A stretch of 64,000 bases of DNA from contig CASFTV010000001.1 in assembly GCA_949297765.1 (NCBI GenBank), positions 124,001 to 188,000 on the forward strand, in the 5' to 3' direction. The notes under the pieces were generated by a model. The model worked only from the letters and a program-made list of their open reading frames with translations. It did not search any database and had not been told where the DNA came from. Position 1 is the stretch's first letter; each line of letters starts with the position of its first letter. The translations under genes were made by a program, and so were the position numbers. Shown here piece after piece: positions 26,825 to 35,219 of this stretch. The stretch is from an uncultured bacterium. Its GTDB lineage: Bacteria > Verrucomicrobiota > Lentisphaeria > Victivallales > UBA1829.

Positions 26825-26861
26825 TTCATCCATCATCAGAAAATAAAAAAAAGGCAGTTGT

Positions 26862-28349
26862 ATGACTGAATATCAATACACCGGCATGTCTCCCGAAGAA
26901 CAGAACAAACAGATGAGCGAAGGGTACTGGAAGCTCTGGAATCCCGACGTTCAGGCCCGGATCGACCGCGATATCGAAGCCCACCGGAAGGCCGACGGTT
27001 TCTTCAAACCCGCCGGAGTCCCTGCCGGAGCCGATGTCAAAGTCGAACAGATCAAAAGCGAATTCATCTTCGGCGCGCATATCTTCAATTTCGATCAGCT
27101 CGGAAGCGATGAACGAAACCGCAGATACAAAGAGCTCTACGGCACGCTCTTCAATTCCGCGACAATCGCCTTCTACTGGAAGCAGTTTGAACTGGAGGAG
27201 GGCAAACCCCGCTTTCACGCAGAATATCGGGACAGCGCCGCGTTCTGGAACCAGTGCTCCGATCCGAAGCATCAGCCGCACTGGCGCAGGCCCGCGACCG
27301 ATCCGGTGGTAAAGTTCTGTCTGGACAAGGGGATCCGTCTGCACGGGCACACCCTCGTCTGGGGCAACAACACCTGGCAGATTCCCGACTGGCTGATCGC
27401 AAAGATTCCGCTGGACTGCCTCAAAGATGCCCATCTTGAGCGAAGTGAAAACGGACGGCTTCCCGGCGATGCGACCTTTCCCGTATTCGGTTCCCTCACT
27501 GCGGAAGAATTTGCCGACCGCTATCCGGAATATGTCGCGGAAATCAATGCCCGGATGGCGAAACGCATTCTGGAAATCGCCGTGCGCTACGGACAAGTCG
27601 TCGACAGCTGGGATGTCGTCAACGAGAGTGCTACCGATTTCGGAAAAGGCAATATGGTTCCCGGTTCCCGTCTCTGCAGGAGCTGGTACGGTCCCATGCC
27701 GGGCGACTATACCTGCCGCGGATTCAAGATCGCCGAAAGCGTCTTCCCGGCAAAGACAAAACTCAACATCAACGATTACATCATGAGCGACGTTTATCTG
27801 AACCAGGTGCGCGACCTCCGCGCCCGCGGATGCAAAATCGACATCATGGGGGCGCAGATGCATCTGTTCAATCCTCAGACCTGTCTGGACATCGCCGATG
27901 GTGTGAGCGATGTGGAATCGCCTGCGCGGGTTCGGGAGAAGTTCACCCGTCTGGAAAAGGCCGGTCTTCCGATCCACCTCAGCGAAATCACGATCACGGC
28001 TCCGAACAACGACGAGCGCGGACAGGCGATTCAGGCGGTCATCGCCCGGAATCTGTACCGTCTCTGGTTCAGTCTGAAGCCGATGATGGGCATCACCTGG
28101 TGGAATGTGGTTGATGACTGCGGCGCACCCGGCGAACCTTCCGTTTCGGGTCTTTTCTCCCGCGACATGGAGCCGAAGCCCGCCTATTTTGCCCTGAACG
28201 ACCTGATCAACCATCAATGGAAAACCAGAACCTGTGTCAAGGCCGGAAAAGACGGTTCCGTTGAATTCCGCGGATTCCGGGGGACTTACCGCCTGACATG
28301 GCTTGACGAATCCGGTGCGGAACGCAGTGCCGAAGTCGTTCTGCATTGA
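26862..28349 (+). CDS. GH10 endo-beta-1,4-xylanase-like enzyme without signal peptide
   Basis: A 495-residue GH10 protein. It has GHTLVWGNNTWQIPDWL (the family's HxLxW motif), DSWDVVNES with acid/base Glu255, and IHLSEITITAP with nucleophile Glu375. No signal peptide or membrane anchor is visible: the chain starts with hydrophilic sequence. It therefore probably acts in the cytoplasm on imported xylo-oligosaccharides or acidic fragments rather than on xylan itself. The last 50 residues form a small beta extension. It follows the RraA-like gene by 37 bases and overlaps the spacing of the SDR gene. Confidence 0.92.
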   Translation: MTEYQYTGMSPEEQNKQMSEGYWKLWNPDVQARIDRDIEAHRKADGFFKPAGVPAGADVKVEQIKSEFIFGAHIFNFDQLGSDERNRRYKELYGTLFNSATIAFYWKQFELEEGKPRFHAEYRDSAAFWNQCSDPKHQPHWRRPATDPVVKFCLDKGIRLHGHTLVWGNNTWQIPDWLIAKIPLDCLKDAHLERSENGRLPGDATFPVFGSLTAEEFADRYPEYVAEINARMAKRILEIAVRYGQVVDSWDVVNESATDFGKGNMVPGSRLCRSWYGPMPGDYTCRGFKIAESVFPAKTKLNINDYIMSDVYLNQVRDLRARGCKIDIMGAQMHLFNPQTCLDIADGVSDVESPARVREKFTRLEKAGLPIHLSEITITAPNNDERGQAIQAVIARNLYRLWFSLKPMMGITWWNVVDDCGAPGEPSVSGLFSRDMEPKPAYFALNDLINHQWKTRTCVKAGKDGSVEFRGFRGTYRLTWLDESGAERSAEVVLH

Positions 28350-28363
28350 GAAAGGATGTTTTC

Positions 28364-29119
28364 ATGAACTGCAATCTGTTTGATCTGAGTGGAAAGACCG
28401 CTCTGGTGACCGGTTCCAGCCGTGGAATCGGGAAGGCGGTCGCCCTTCTGCTCGGCCGGGCGGGCGCGCGTGTGATCTTTCACGGAGTCCGCATGGGGGA
28501 GGCTCTCCGGGAGACCGTGGCGCAGGCGGAAGCGGAGAAGATCGCCTGTTCGGTCGTGACCGGAAATCTCGCGGAGGAGGCGGACGTCGAACGTCTTGCC
28601 GCGGAGTGCGGGGGCGCGGTCGATATCCTTGTCCTGAATGCGTCGGTTCAGGAGTACATGCATCTCTGCAATTTCGACTCCGCCGAGTTTGAACGGGAGA
28701 TCAATACCAATCTCCGCAGCGCCTGTCTTCTTCTGAAGCATCTGCTTCCTCCGATGCAGGAACGGAAATGGGGACGGGTCATCAATGTCGGCAGTGTGAA
28801 TCAGGTGCGTCCAGCGGCCCGTCTGGCGGTCTATTCCGCGACCAAGGCGGCGTTGCAGAATCTGACGCTGAATGCGGCAAAGGAGTATGCTCCGGACGGC
28901 ATCACCTTCAACTCCATCGTTCCGGGAATCATCTGCACGGACCGGAACCGGAAAATCCTCTCCGATCCGGACTGGCTCCCGAAACTGCAGGCGATGGTTC
29001 CCGCCGGACGCTTCGGCGTTCCCGAAGACTGCGCCGGAGCGGTCCTGCTGCTCGCATCGGAGGCCGGAAGCTACATCACCGGCGCGGAAATTCCGATTGC
29101 CGGAGGCATGCAGCTCTGA
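28364..29119 (+). CDS. short-chain dehydrogenase/reductase
   Basis: A 251-residue classical SDR: TGSSRGIGKA cofactor loop, NAS in place of the common NAG, the catalytic Ser in NVGSVNQ, and YSATK (Tyr-x3-Lys). The C-terminal ITGAEIPIAGGMQL matches the usual end. ATG 28364 with AAAGGA 7 bases before is preferred over the upstream TTG at 28346. It is the last gene of the IclR-led operon and could oxidise a sugar or reduce a keto sugar acid in that pathway; the exact substrate is unknown. Confidence 0.9.
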   Translation: MNCNLFDLSGKTALVTGSSRGIGKAVALLLGRAGARVIFHGVRMGEALRETVAQAEAEKIACSVVTGNLAEEADVERLAAECGGAVDILVLNASVQEYMHLCNFDSAEFEREINTNLRSACLLLKHLLPPMQERKWGRVINVGSVNQVRPAARLAVYSATKAALQNLTLNAAKEYAPDGITFNSIVPGIICTDRNRKILSDPDWLPKLQAMVPAGRFGVPEDCAGAVLLLASEAGSYITGAEIPIAGGMQL

Positions 29120-29131
29120 CCCCCTTTCCCG

Positions 29132-29167
29132 CCGGGGAGGGGGGCGTTGTTCCGCTCCTCTCCCCGG
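29132..29167 (+). terminator. GC-rich hairpin after the SDR gene
   Basis: CCGGGGAG (29132-29139) pairs with CTCCCCGG (29160-29167) around a 20-base loop. The nearest T-run is about 25 bases downstream, so termination efficiency is uncertain. Confidence 0.4.
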
Positions 29168-29227
29168 AAGGAGGATGCCGCGTTCTTGTTTTTTTGAAAA
29201 ACCATCGAACACTCCCGCTCTTTTTCC

Positions 29228-29242
29228 TGTCTGAATCAGACA
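29228..29242. promoter_or_regulatory. palindrome TGTCTGAATCAGACA upstream of htrA
   Basis: Perfect 6-bp arms around AAT, about 28 bases before the HtrA start. It may be a protein-binding site; no matching regulator is identified. Confidence 0.4.
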
Positions 29243-29269
29243 AACAAATGCTATATGGGAGATCCATCA

Positions 29270-30445
29270 ATGAACAGCGGCAAATTTTTTCTCTCTTTAT
29301 TTGCGGCCTCCGTTGTTGCAAGTTCGCTGACCGCCTATCTGACAACCTGTTCCGGTCCCGGACGGCAAGGGGAGGCGTCCTCTGTTCCGGAGCGGAAGCC
29401 TGCGGCGTTTCTGCCGGGTGCGGACCGGCTCCAGACGGAATTTTCGGAGGCGATTTCCAAGTCCATGCCGGCCGTCGTCCTGATTACCGCACAGAAGCGG
29501 ATCGGTGTGATGAGCCCCTATTCCAATATCTACGACTACAGCCGGCGCCGGATCGACTATCTGGATGTGCCGAGCGGACAGGGATCCGGTTTCTTCATCC
29601 GGGAGGACGGATACATTCTGACAAATTATCACGTCGTCCGCAATCAGGACTCCTTCTGGATCACGACCCATTCCGGAGAGGAGTTTCCCGCGCAGGTGGT
29701 CGGAATTGATCCGCCGACCGATCTGGCTCTGCTGAAAATCAATGAAAAGAAGACCTTTCCCGTGCTGAAGTTCGCGGATGCCGACAGCATTGAGATCGGA
29801 CATTGGGCGATCGCCATCGGCGCGCCGTTCAGCCTGAGCCGGACCGTGACGGTCGGAATCGTTTCCAACAAGAAGCGCCGCGGCGTCGGAATGAATCTGC
29901 ACGAAAGCTACGTCCAGACCGATGCCTCCATCAATCCGGGCAACTCGGGCGGACCGCTCCTGAACATCCGCGGTGAAGTGATCGGGGTCAACGACTTTAT
30001 TTTATCTCCGTCGGGCGGCAACATCGGCCTGAGTTTCGCGATCTCCTCCGATATTGCGAAGAAGGTTTCGGACGAGCTGATCTCCCGCGGGCATGTGGAG
30101 CGTCCGTGGCTCGGCATCGTCATGCAGGCGCTGGACCGCGATGCGAGAAAACAGCTGAAGCTGGATCATGGAGTCGCCGTGGCGCAGGTGTTCCGCGGAT
30201 CGCCCGCCGCCGGACGTCTCCGCAGGGGCGACATCATTCTGAAGGCAAACGGGAAAGGGGTTTCCGCTCCTTACGATCTTCAGGGGATCATCTTCTCCCT
30301 CTCGCCCGGAGCCTCTCTGAAACTGGAGGTCCTGCGGGGATCGACAACGCAGGAAGTGACGCTTACGGTGCAGAAGTCGCCGCGCAACTGGTTCCGGACC
30401 TCTCCGGATCAGCAGTCCGAATCGCTTCCGGTCCGTCAGCTCTGA
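29270..30445 (+). CDS. HtrA/DegP-type periplasmic serine protease with one PDZ domain
   Basis: A 391-residue S1C protease. An N-terminal hydrophobic segment (FFLSLFAASVVASSLTAYLTTC) serves as anchor or signal. The catalytic triad is His121 (TNYHVV), Asp151 (PPTDLALL) and Ser226 (GNSGGPL). A single PDZ domain occupies about residues 275-365, ending in a short polar tail, so it is DegS-like in layout. ATG 29270 is favoured over 29255 since GGGAG lies 8 bases ahead. It would degrade or sense misfolded envelope proteins. It stands alone, between two terminator-like hairpins. Confidence 0.92.
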   Translation: MNSGKFFLSLFAASVVASSLTAYLTTCSGPGRQGEASSVPERKPAAFLPGADRLQTEFSEAISKSMPAVVLITAQKRIGVMSPYSNIYDYSRRRIDYLDVPSGQGSGFFIREDGYILTNYHVVRNQDSFWITTHSGEEFPAQVVGIDPPTDLALLKINEKKTFPVLKFADADSIEIGHWAIAIGAPFSLSRTVTVGIVSNKKRRGVGMNLHESYVQTDASINPGNSGGPLLNIRGEVIGVNDFILSPSGGNIGLSFAISSDIAKKVSDELISRGHVERPWLGIVMQALDRDARKQLKLDHGVAVAQVFRGSPAAGRLRRGDIILKANGKGVSAPYDLQGIIFSLSPGASLKLEVLRGSTTQEVTLTVQKSPRNWFRTSPDQQSESLPVRQL

Positions 30446-30462
30446 GGTTTGATACAGAAAAG

Positions 30463-30491
30463 CCTCCCCGCGGAGAATCCCGCCGGGGAGG
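30463..30491 (-). terminator. terminator of the kds-lpt operon
   Basis: CCTCCCCG (30463-30470) pairs with CGGGGAGG (30484-30491); on the minus strand CTTTTC follows. It also sits just after htrA on the + strand and may work both ways. Confidence 0.75.
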
Positions 30492-30509
30492 GGATTCTGC
30501 GGCCGTTCC

Positions 30510-31247
30510 TTACATCGAGAACGCCGGGCCAAGATACAGCCGGCGTGCTTCGGGATCGTTGATGAGAAATTCGCTGGCCCCTTCGCAGAGGATTTCCCCT
30601 TTGCACATCAGATAAGCGCGGTCCACGCACGCGAGCGTCTCCCGGACGTTGTGGTCCGTAATCAGAATGCCGAGATTCTTCTGTTTGAGCTGTGCAATGA
30701 TCTGCTGCACATCGTACACGGAGATCGGATCCACGCCGCTGAACGGCTCGTCGAGCAGGATGAAGGAGGGATTGGTCACGAGCGCCCGGGTGATTTCAAG
30801 CCTGCGGCGTTCTCCTCCGGAGAGGGTCATGGCCTTCTGTTTTGCCAGACGGGTCAGATCCAGTTCCTCCAGCAGTTCGACCAGACGTTTTTTCCGTTCT
30901 TTTCCGGAGATGTCGAGCGTCTCCAGGATCGCCATGATGTTTTCTTCAACCGTCAGCTTGCGGAAGATGGAGGGATCCTGTGCCAGATAGCCCATTCCCA
31001 TGCGCGCCCGGACATACATCGGGACCTGGGAGATGTTCACGCCCTTGAAATAGATTGTTCCGCCGTCCGGCCGGATCAGTCCCATAATCATGTAAAAGCT
31101 GGTGGTTTTTCCTGCGCCGTTCGGCCCGAGCAGTCCGACGACTTCGCCGCTGCGGACATTGAGATTCACGTTGGAAACAACCGTTCTTCCCTTGTAGGTC
31201 TTTTTCAGACCCCGGGCGTCCATCAGCAGTTCTTCCTGTTCCGCCAT
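30510..31247 (-). CDS. lptB: LPS export ABC transporter ATPase LptB
   Basis: A 245-residue ABC ATPase powering extraction of lipopolysaccharide from the inner membrane. Walker A GPNGAGKTT, Q-loop YLAQDPSIFRKLT, signature LSGGERRR and Walker B FILLDEPFSGVDP are intact, with the LptB-typical pattern GVDPISVYDVQQII. It is the last gene of kdsA-kdsC-lptC-lptA-lptB. LptF, LptG and the outer-membrane LptD are not in the window and must be encoded elsewhere. Confidence 0.96.
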   Translation of the reverse strand: MAEQEELLMDARGLKKTYKGRTVVSNVNLNVRSGEVVGLLGPNGAGKTTSFYMIMGLIRPDGGTIYFKGVNISQVPMYVRARMGMGYLAQDPSIFRKLTVEENIMAILETLDISGKERKKRLVELLEELDLTRLAKQKAMTLSGGERRRLEITRALVTNPSFILLDEPFSGVDPISVYDVQQIIAQLKQKNLGILITDHNVRETLACVDRAYLMCKGEILCEGASEFLINDPEARRLYLGPAFSM

Positions 31248-31262
31248 GATCCGCTCCTTCCG

Positions 31263-31937
31263 TTATTTGCCGATTTCCGTGGAGTGAATCGTGGCGTTCA
31301 CCACTTCGACCCGTTCGGAATCCAGATGCAGTGTGATGACTTCGCCGCGGATCCGGGACTTGCCTTTGATGACAAGCGGCTTGATCAGCAGCGTGATGGT
31401 TTCATCCTTGACGTTGTAGACGGCTTTTCCCGCAAAAGCCTTCTGTTCCTCGCCGTTGGAGAGGGGGGCCTTCCGGGTGATGACGACATCGTCGATACAT
31501 TCGATCCGAGTCAGTTTTTTTCCGCCGGTCGGATCGTCGTCCGTCGGAGCGGCGGGGGCGGTTTCCTTTTTTTCGGTTTTTTCTGTCGGCTTTTTCGAAT
31601 CGGGGGCGATTTCCTTTTTTTCGGTTTTTTCCGTCGGCTTCTTCGGATCGGAGGCGGTTTCTTTTGCAGGAGCTTTCGGAGCTTTTTCCGCATCTTCGAG
31701 GAAGAGGACCATCTTGCGGCAGGTGATCAGCATTTCAGGATCGTCCACGAGGACGTTGCCCAGAAAGGTCGCTTTATTGTTGGCAATGTCGATATCCATC
31801 GCATCGGCGTTGATCGTGGTCGGCGTATCGGGTCGCGCGGATCGTTTTCCCGCCGCGCTGAACAGCGAAATCTGGGAAAAGAGCGGAATCTGTGCGGCAA
31901 GCAGAATAAGAACGGCGGACAGAAGTGTTTTTTTCAT
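31263..31937 (-). CDS. lptA: periplasmic LPS-transport protein LptA (OstA-like)
   Basis: A 224-residue protein with a signal peptide (MKKTLLSAVLILLAAQIPLFS). The OstA-type beta-jellyroll is recognisable in TTINADAMDIDIANNKATFLGNVLVDDP...LITCRKMVLFLED and its C-terminal half. Between the halves lies a charged Lys/Pro/Thr/Glu linker of about 60 residues carrying two near-identical 16-residue repeats. LptA bridges LptC to the outer membrane. Its start overlaps the stop of the lptC gene by four bases. Confidence 0.88.
   Translation of the reverse strand: MKKTLLSAVLILLAAQIPLFSQISLFSAAGKRSARPDTPTTINADAMDIDIANNKATFLGNVLVDDPEMLITCRKMVLFLEDAEKAPKAPAKETASDPKKPTEKTEKKEIAPDSKKPTEKTEKKETAPAAPTDDDPTGGKKLTRIECIDDVVITRKAPLSNGEEQKAFAGKAVYNVKDETITLLIKPLVIKGKSRIRGEVITLHLDSERVEVVNATIHSTEIGK
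31562..31657 (-). repeat. two in-frame 48-base repeats within lptA
   Basis: Two tandem 48-base units encode KKPTEKTEKKE-type 16-residue repeats in the LptA linker. Differences are only a few bases, indicating recent duplication. Confidence 0.8.
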
Positions 31938-32518
31938 TTGGTCTCCCGGGATTGGGTGGTAGTGTTCTGTTTGGTATTGGCTGCCCGTTCCCGCGCCTGG
32001 GAACGGATGATGACTTTCACCTTGCTGCGGACATGCACGGTGCGGTTGTCGAAATCCGCGTCGAACCCGACACCCTGCAGATCCATCTCTCTGGAGCGGA
32101 GTTCGACGATGTCGTCTCCGCGCAGAATTTTTGTATTTTTATCGTAAACGGCCGTTTTGGTCGTCAGAATTGCGTCCGAGGTCGGATACTGCTTCCAGAA
32201 ATCAGCAACGGTCCGGGGATTGGAGCCGAATGGATAGAGCGGCTGGCCGAGAAGCTGTTTCACATGGAAAATATTGGTGTTCTTCCGGACAACATCCAGA
32301 ATCGGTCCCTCCAGATTGATGAAGGCTCCGAGATTCTGCGCCCTGCTGCCGTAGATGATGTACTGCAGTTCGCCTCCGCCTTTCTTATATTCCGGCAGAG
32401 CAAACTGCTCCATCGTCGCCGAGGTGCCGACGCCGTCCTGTGCGGCGAGCGTTCCGGCGATCCCCAGAACCGCAGCGAAGATCAGAGATCGAAATAACGG
32501 GCCATCAGAGAATCCCAT
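31934..32518 (-). CDS. lptC: LptC-like LPS export protein
   Basis: A 194-residue protein with an N-terminal signal or anchor (LFRSLIFAAVLGIAGTLAAQ) and a beta-rich remainder, including LTTKTAVYDKNTKILRGDDIVELRSREMDLQGVGFDADFDNRTVHVRSKVKV, the pattern shared by LptC and LptA. By position between kdsC and lptA it should be LptC, which passes LPS from LptBFG to LptA. Sequence similarity to named LptC is modest. The chosen ATG lies 37 bases inside kdsC; the signal peptide supports that start. Confidence 0.78.
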   Translation of the reverse strand: MGFSDGPLFRSLIFAAVLGIAGTLAAQDGVGTSATMEQFALPEYKKGGGELQYIIYGSRAQNLGAFINLEGPILDVVRKNTNIFHVKQLLGQPLYPFGSNPRTVADFWKQYPTSDAILTTKTAVYDKNTKILRGDDIVELRSREMDLQGVGFDADFDNRTVHVRSKVKVIIRSQARERAANTKQNTTTQSRETK

Positions 32519-33009
32519 TTGTTCTGTTCCTTCAGTAAAAATTCGATTGCCTCCCGCACGGCGCCCTGTCCGCCGGCGTGACGGGTGCGCAGATCCGCAA
32601 CCCGGTCAAGTTCCGGAACGGCGTCGCCCACCGCGACCGCCAGTCCGCAGAGAGCCATCGGACGCGCATCCACAATGTCGTCTCCGATGTACATGCACTC
32701 CTCCGGCGCGAGATTCTGTTCCCGGAGAAGGCGGTCAAATCCCTCTTTCTTATCCAGAATTCCGGTATAGAAAAAATCAAGTTTCAATTCCTTTGCCCGG
32801 TGTTCGTTGGCAAAGGATGCGCGTCCGGAAAGGATGCCGACCCGGAGTCCGGCACGGCGCGCGAGAACGATCCCGTGACCGTCGCGGACATGGAAAAATT
32901 TGATTTCCTCCGTGGAACCGCATCCGTATCCGATCCGTCCATCGGTCAGAACCCCGTCGATATCCAGCACGATCGCTTTGACGGGAAGGGCTTTGTCATG
33001 CAAGGTCAT
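32482..33009 (-). CDS. kdsC: 3-deoxy-D-manno-octulosonate 8-phosphate phosphatase
   Basis: A 175-residue HAD phosphatase that removes phosphate from Kdo-8-phosphate. It has DIDGVLTDG (nucleophile and acid Asp), the ILSGRAS motif, and YIGDDIVD at the end of the core; there is no cap domain, as in KdsC. It overlaps kdsA by 14 bases upstream and lptC by 37 bases downstream, so the operon is tightly coupled. Confidence 0.95.
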   Translation of the reverse strand: MTLHDKALPVKAIVLDIDGVLTDGRIGYGCGSTEEIKFFHVRDGHGIVLARRAGLRVGILSGRASFANEHRAKELKLDFFYTGILDKKEGFDRLLREQNLAPEECMYIGDDIVDARPMALCGLAVAVGDAVPELDRVADLRTRHAGGQGAVREAIEFLLKEQNKWDSLMARYFDL

Positions 33010-33805
33010 GAATCTGTTTCACTTTCGCCAGTATGGGTTCGACATCGTCCAGACGCAGGCTGTTCGCTCCGTCGGAGAGCGCCTTGTCCGGATCCGGATG
33101 GACCTCCATGAAAATCGCATCAATTCCGACCGCCGCTGCCGCCCGGCTGAGCGCCGGAATGAACTGGCGCTGCCCTCCGGAGACCGTTCCGAGTCCGCCC
33201 GGAAGCTGCACCGAATGCGTCGCATCGAACACGACCGGAACTCCGAATTCCCGCATGGTCTGCAGTCCGCGGAAGTCAACGGTGAGATTGTGGTATCCGA
33301 AACTCGTTCCGCGCTCTGCAAGCAGAACACCCGAACAGTTGGACTGACGCAGTTTTTTGAGGACTCCCGCCATGTCTTCCGGCGCCAGAAACTGGCCTTT
33401 TTTCACGCAGACGGGCCGTCCGGTTTCCGCCGCCGCGATCAGCAGATCGGTCTGCCGGCAGAGGAACGCCGGGATCTGCAGCAGATCCACCGTTTTTGCG
33501 GCCTCCTTCGCCTGCCAGCTTTCGTGGATGTCGGTGACTGCCGGAAGGTCGAATTCGCGTTTGACGGCCTCCAGAATTTCGAGTCCTTTTTCGAGTCCGG
33601 GTCCGCGATAGGAGGTGATCGACGAGCGGTTCGCCTTGTCGAAGGATGCTTTGAAGATGTATCCGAGATCCAGTTTCCGGCAGATTTCCTTCATGCGTCC
33701 GGCGATTTCCAGACAGAGTTCCCGCGATTCCGCTACGCACGGTCCCGCCAGAACGGCAAGCCGTCCGGCGCCGATTTCCACATCCTTCACTGTTACGATC
33801 TGCAT
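32996..33805 (-). CDS. kdsA: 3-deoxy-8-phosphooctulonate synthase
   Basis: A 269-residue enzyme joining phosphoenolpyruvate and arabinose-5-phosphate to form Kdo-8-phosphate for LPS. Visible motifs are LAGPCVAESRELC, FKASFDKANRSSITSYRGPG, LQIPAFLCRQTDLL, VKKGQFLAPEDM and ERGTSFGY. The start at 33805 has GGGAGG 5 bases ahead; the longer frame adds nothing family-like. First gene of the Kdo/LPS export operon. Confidence 0.96.
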   Translation of the reverse strand: MQIVTVKDVEIGAGRLAVLAGPCVAESRELCLEIAGRMKEICRKLDLGYIFKASFDKANRSSITSYRGPGLEKGLEILEAVKREFDLPAVTDIHESWQAKEAAKTVDLLQIPAFLCRQTDLLIAAAETGRPVCVKKGQFLAPEDMAGVLKKLRQSNCSGVLLAERGTSFGYHNLTVDFRGLQTMREFGVPVVFDATHSVQLPGGLGTVSGGQRQFIPALSRAAAAVGIDAIFMEVHPDPDKALSDGANSLRLDDVEPILAKVKQIHDLA

Positions 33806-33960
33806 ACAACCTCCCTGCTCGCGGAATCCGCAATGCCGTAATATAAGACGTTTTCCCCTGAAACGCAAGGAAGTTTTTCAAAATCCTCCTTGAATAATTG
33901 GAGAAATCCGTTATTTTATCTCCGTATCACGGTCAATGCACGAAAGAAGGATGAACGATC

Positions 33961-35157
33961 ATGAGTCTTGTTACAACGGAAGTCTCCGGTTTTATGGCCA
34001 ACTCCTCCTGGATCCGCAGGATGTTTGAAGCAGGAATTGAACTCAAGAAGAAATACGGGGAGGATGCGGTCTGCGACTTCAGTCTCGGCAATCCCGATCT
34101 TCCGCCTCCGCCGTCGGTGAAGGAGGCTCTCCAGGCAATAGCCGCACGGGCCGACCAGCCGTTCTCCCTCGGATATATGCCGAACGCAGGATTTCCCGCC
34201 GTCCGGGAGATCGTTGCAAAAAAGGTCTCCGCAGAGCAGAAAACGCCGCTTCCGGCATCCCATGTGGTCATGTCCTGCGGCGCGGCGGGCGGGATCAATG
34301 CGCTTTTCCGCGCAATTCTGACGCCGGGAAGCGAAGTGATCTGTCCGTCGCCTTACTTTGTGGAATACGGATTCTATGTCGGCAACTTCGGAGGAAAACT
34401 CATTCCGGTGCCGTCGAAGGATTTTACGTTTGAACTGGATATCGACGCCCTGATCGCCGCCGTCACGCCGAAAACCCGGGCCGTGATCCTGAATTCGCCT
34501 CACAACCCGACCGGTCAGATCTACTCCCGGCGCGAACTGGATCTGTTCGGGGCGCGCCTCGCGGAGGCGGCTCGGAAAAACAACACGGAGATCTGCCTGA
34601 TCGCCGACGAGCCGTACCGCTTCCTCAATTTCGACAACGTGGAAATTCCCTCGCTGTTTTCCGTGTATGCGAACAGTGTGGTGATCGGATCGTACTCCAA
34701 GAATCTTTCGCTGGCGGGCGAGCGGATCGGATATGTCGCTGTCAATCCGGCAATGCCGGGAGCGGAGGAGCTGCTGCGCGCGCTGGCGCTGACAACCCGT
34801 ATTCTCGGATTTGTCAACGCTCCGACCGTGGCTCAGCAGATTCTGGAAGTCTGCATCGACTCGCAGGTGGATCTGGAAATTTACCGCACGCGCCGCGCCG
34901 TCATGGCGCGCGTGCTCTCCGATGCCGGAATCGAATACACGATGCCCCGCGGGGCATTTTATTTCTTCCCGCGTTCCCCTGTCGCCGATGAAAGCATCTT
35001 CATTGACAAGCTGTTGGAAGAGCGGATTCTGGCGGTTCCGGGCCGCGGTTTCGGATGTCCGGGATATGTCCGCCTGGCGTTCTGCGTCGACACGGCGATC
35101 ATCGAACGTTCCGCGGAAGGATTCAAGCGGGCTGTGGAGAAATGCCGCTCATGCTGA
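33961..35157 (+). CDS. class I PLP-dependent aminotransferase
   Basis: A 398-residue fold-type I enzyme. Seen are DFSLGNPDLPPPP near the N-terminus, SCGAAGGINALFRAIL, NSPHNPTGQIYS, IADEPYR (Asp to the PLP ring), the Schiff-base lysine in GSYSKNLSLAGERIGY, and a C-terminal YVRLAFCVD Arg. This is the aspartate aminotransferase-like subgroup. The substrate is not determined; the neighbours (a small lipoprotein and purM) give no hint. AAGGA lies 10 bases before the ATG. Confidence 0.9.
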   Translation: MSLVTTEVSGFMANSSWIRRMFEAGIELKKKYGEDAVCDFSLGNPDLPPPPSVKEALQAIAARADQPFSLGYMPNAGFPAVREIVAKKVSAEQKTPLPASHVVMSCGAAGGINALFRAILTPGSEVICPSPYFVEYGFYVGNFGGKLIPVPSKDFTFELDIDALIAAVTPKTRAVILNSPHNPTGQIYSRRELDLFGARLAEAARKNNTEICLIADEPYRFLNFDNVEIPSLFSVYANSVVIGSYSKNLSLAGERIGYVAVNPAMPGAEELLRALALTTRILGFVNAPTVAQQILEVCIDSQVDLEIYRTRRAVMARVLSDAGIEYTMPRGAFYFFPRSPVADESIFIDKLLEERILAVPGRGFGCPGYVRLAFCVDTAIIERSAEGFKRAVEKCRSC

Positions 35158-35219
35158 ACAATGATCCGGAGAATCCCTCCGGATCCTCAAAAAATAACCA
35201 AACTAAGGAGAAGAGAAAA

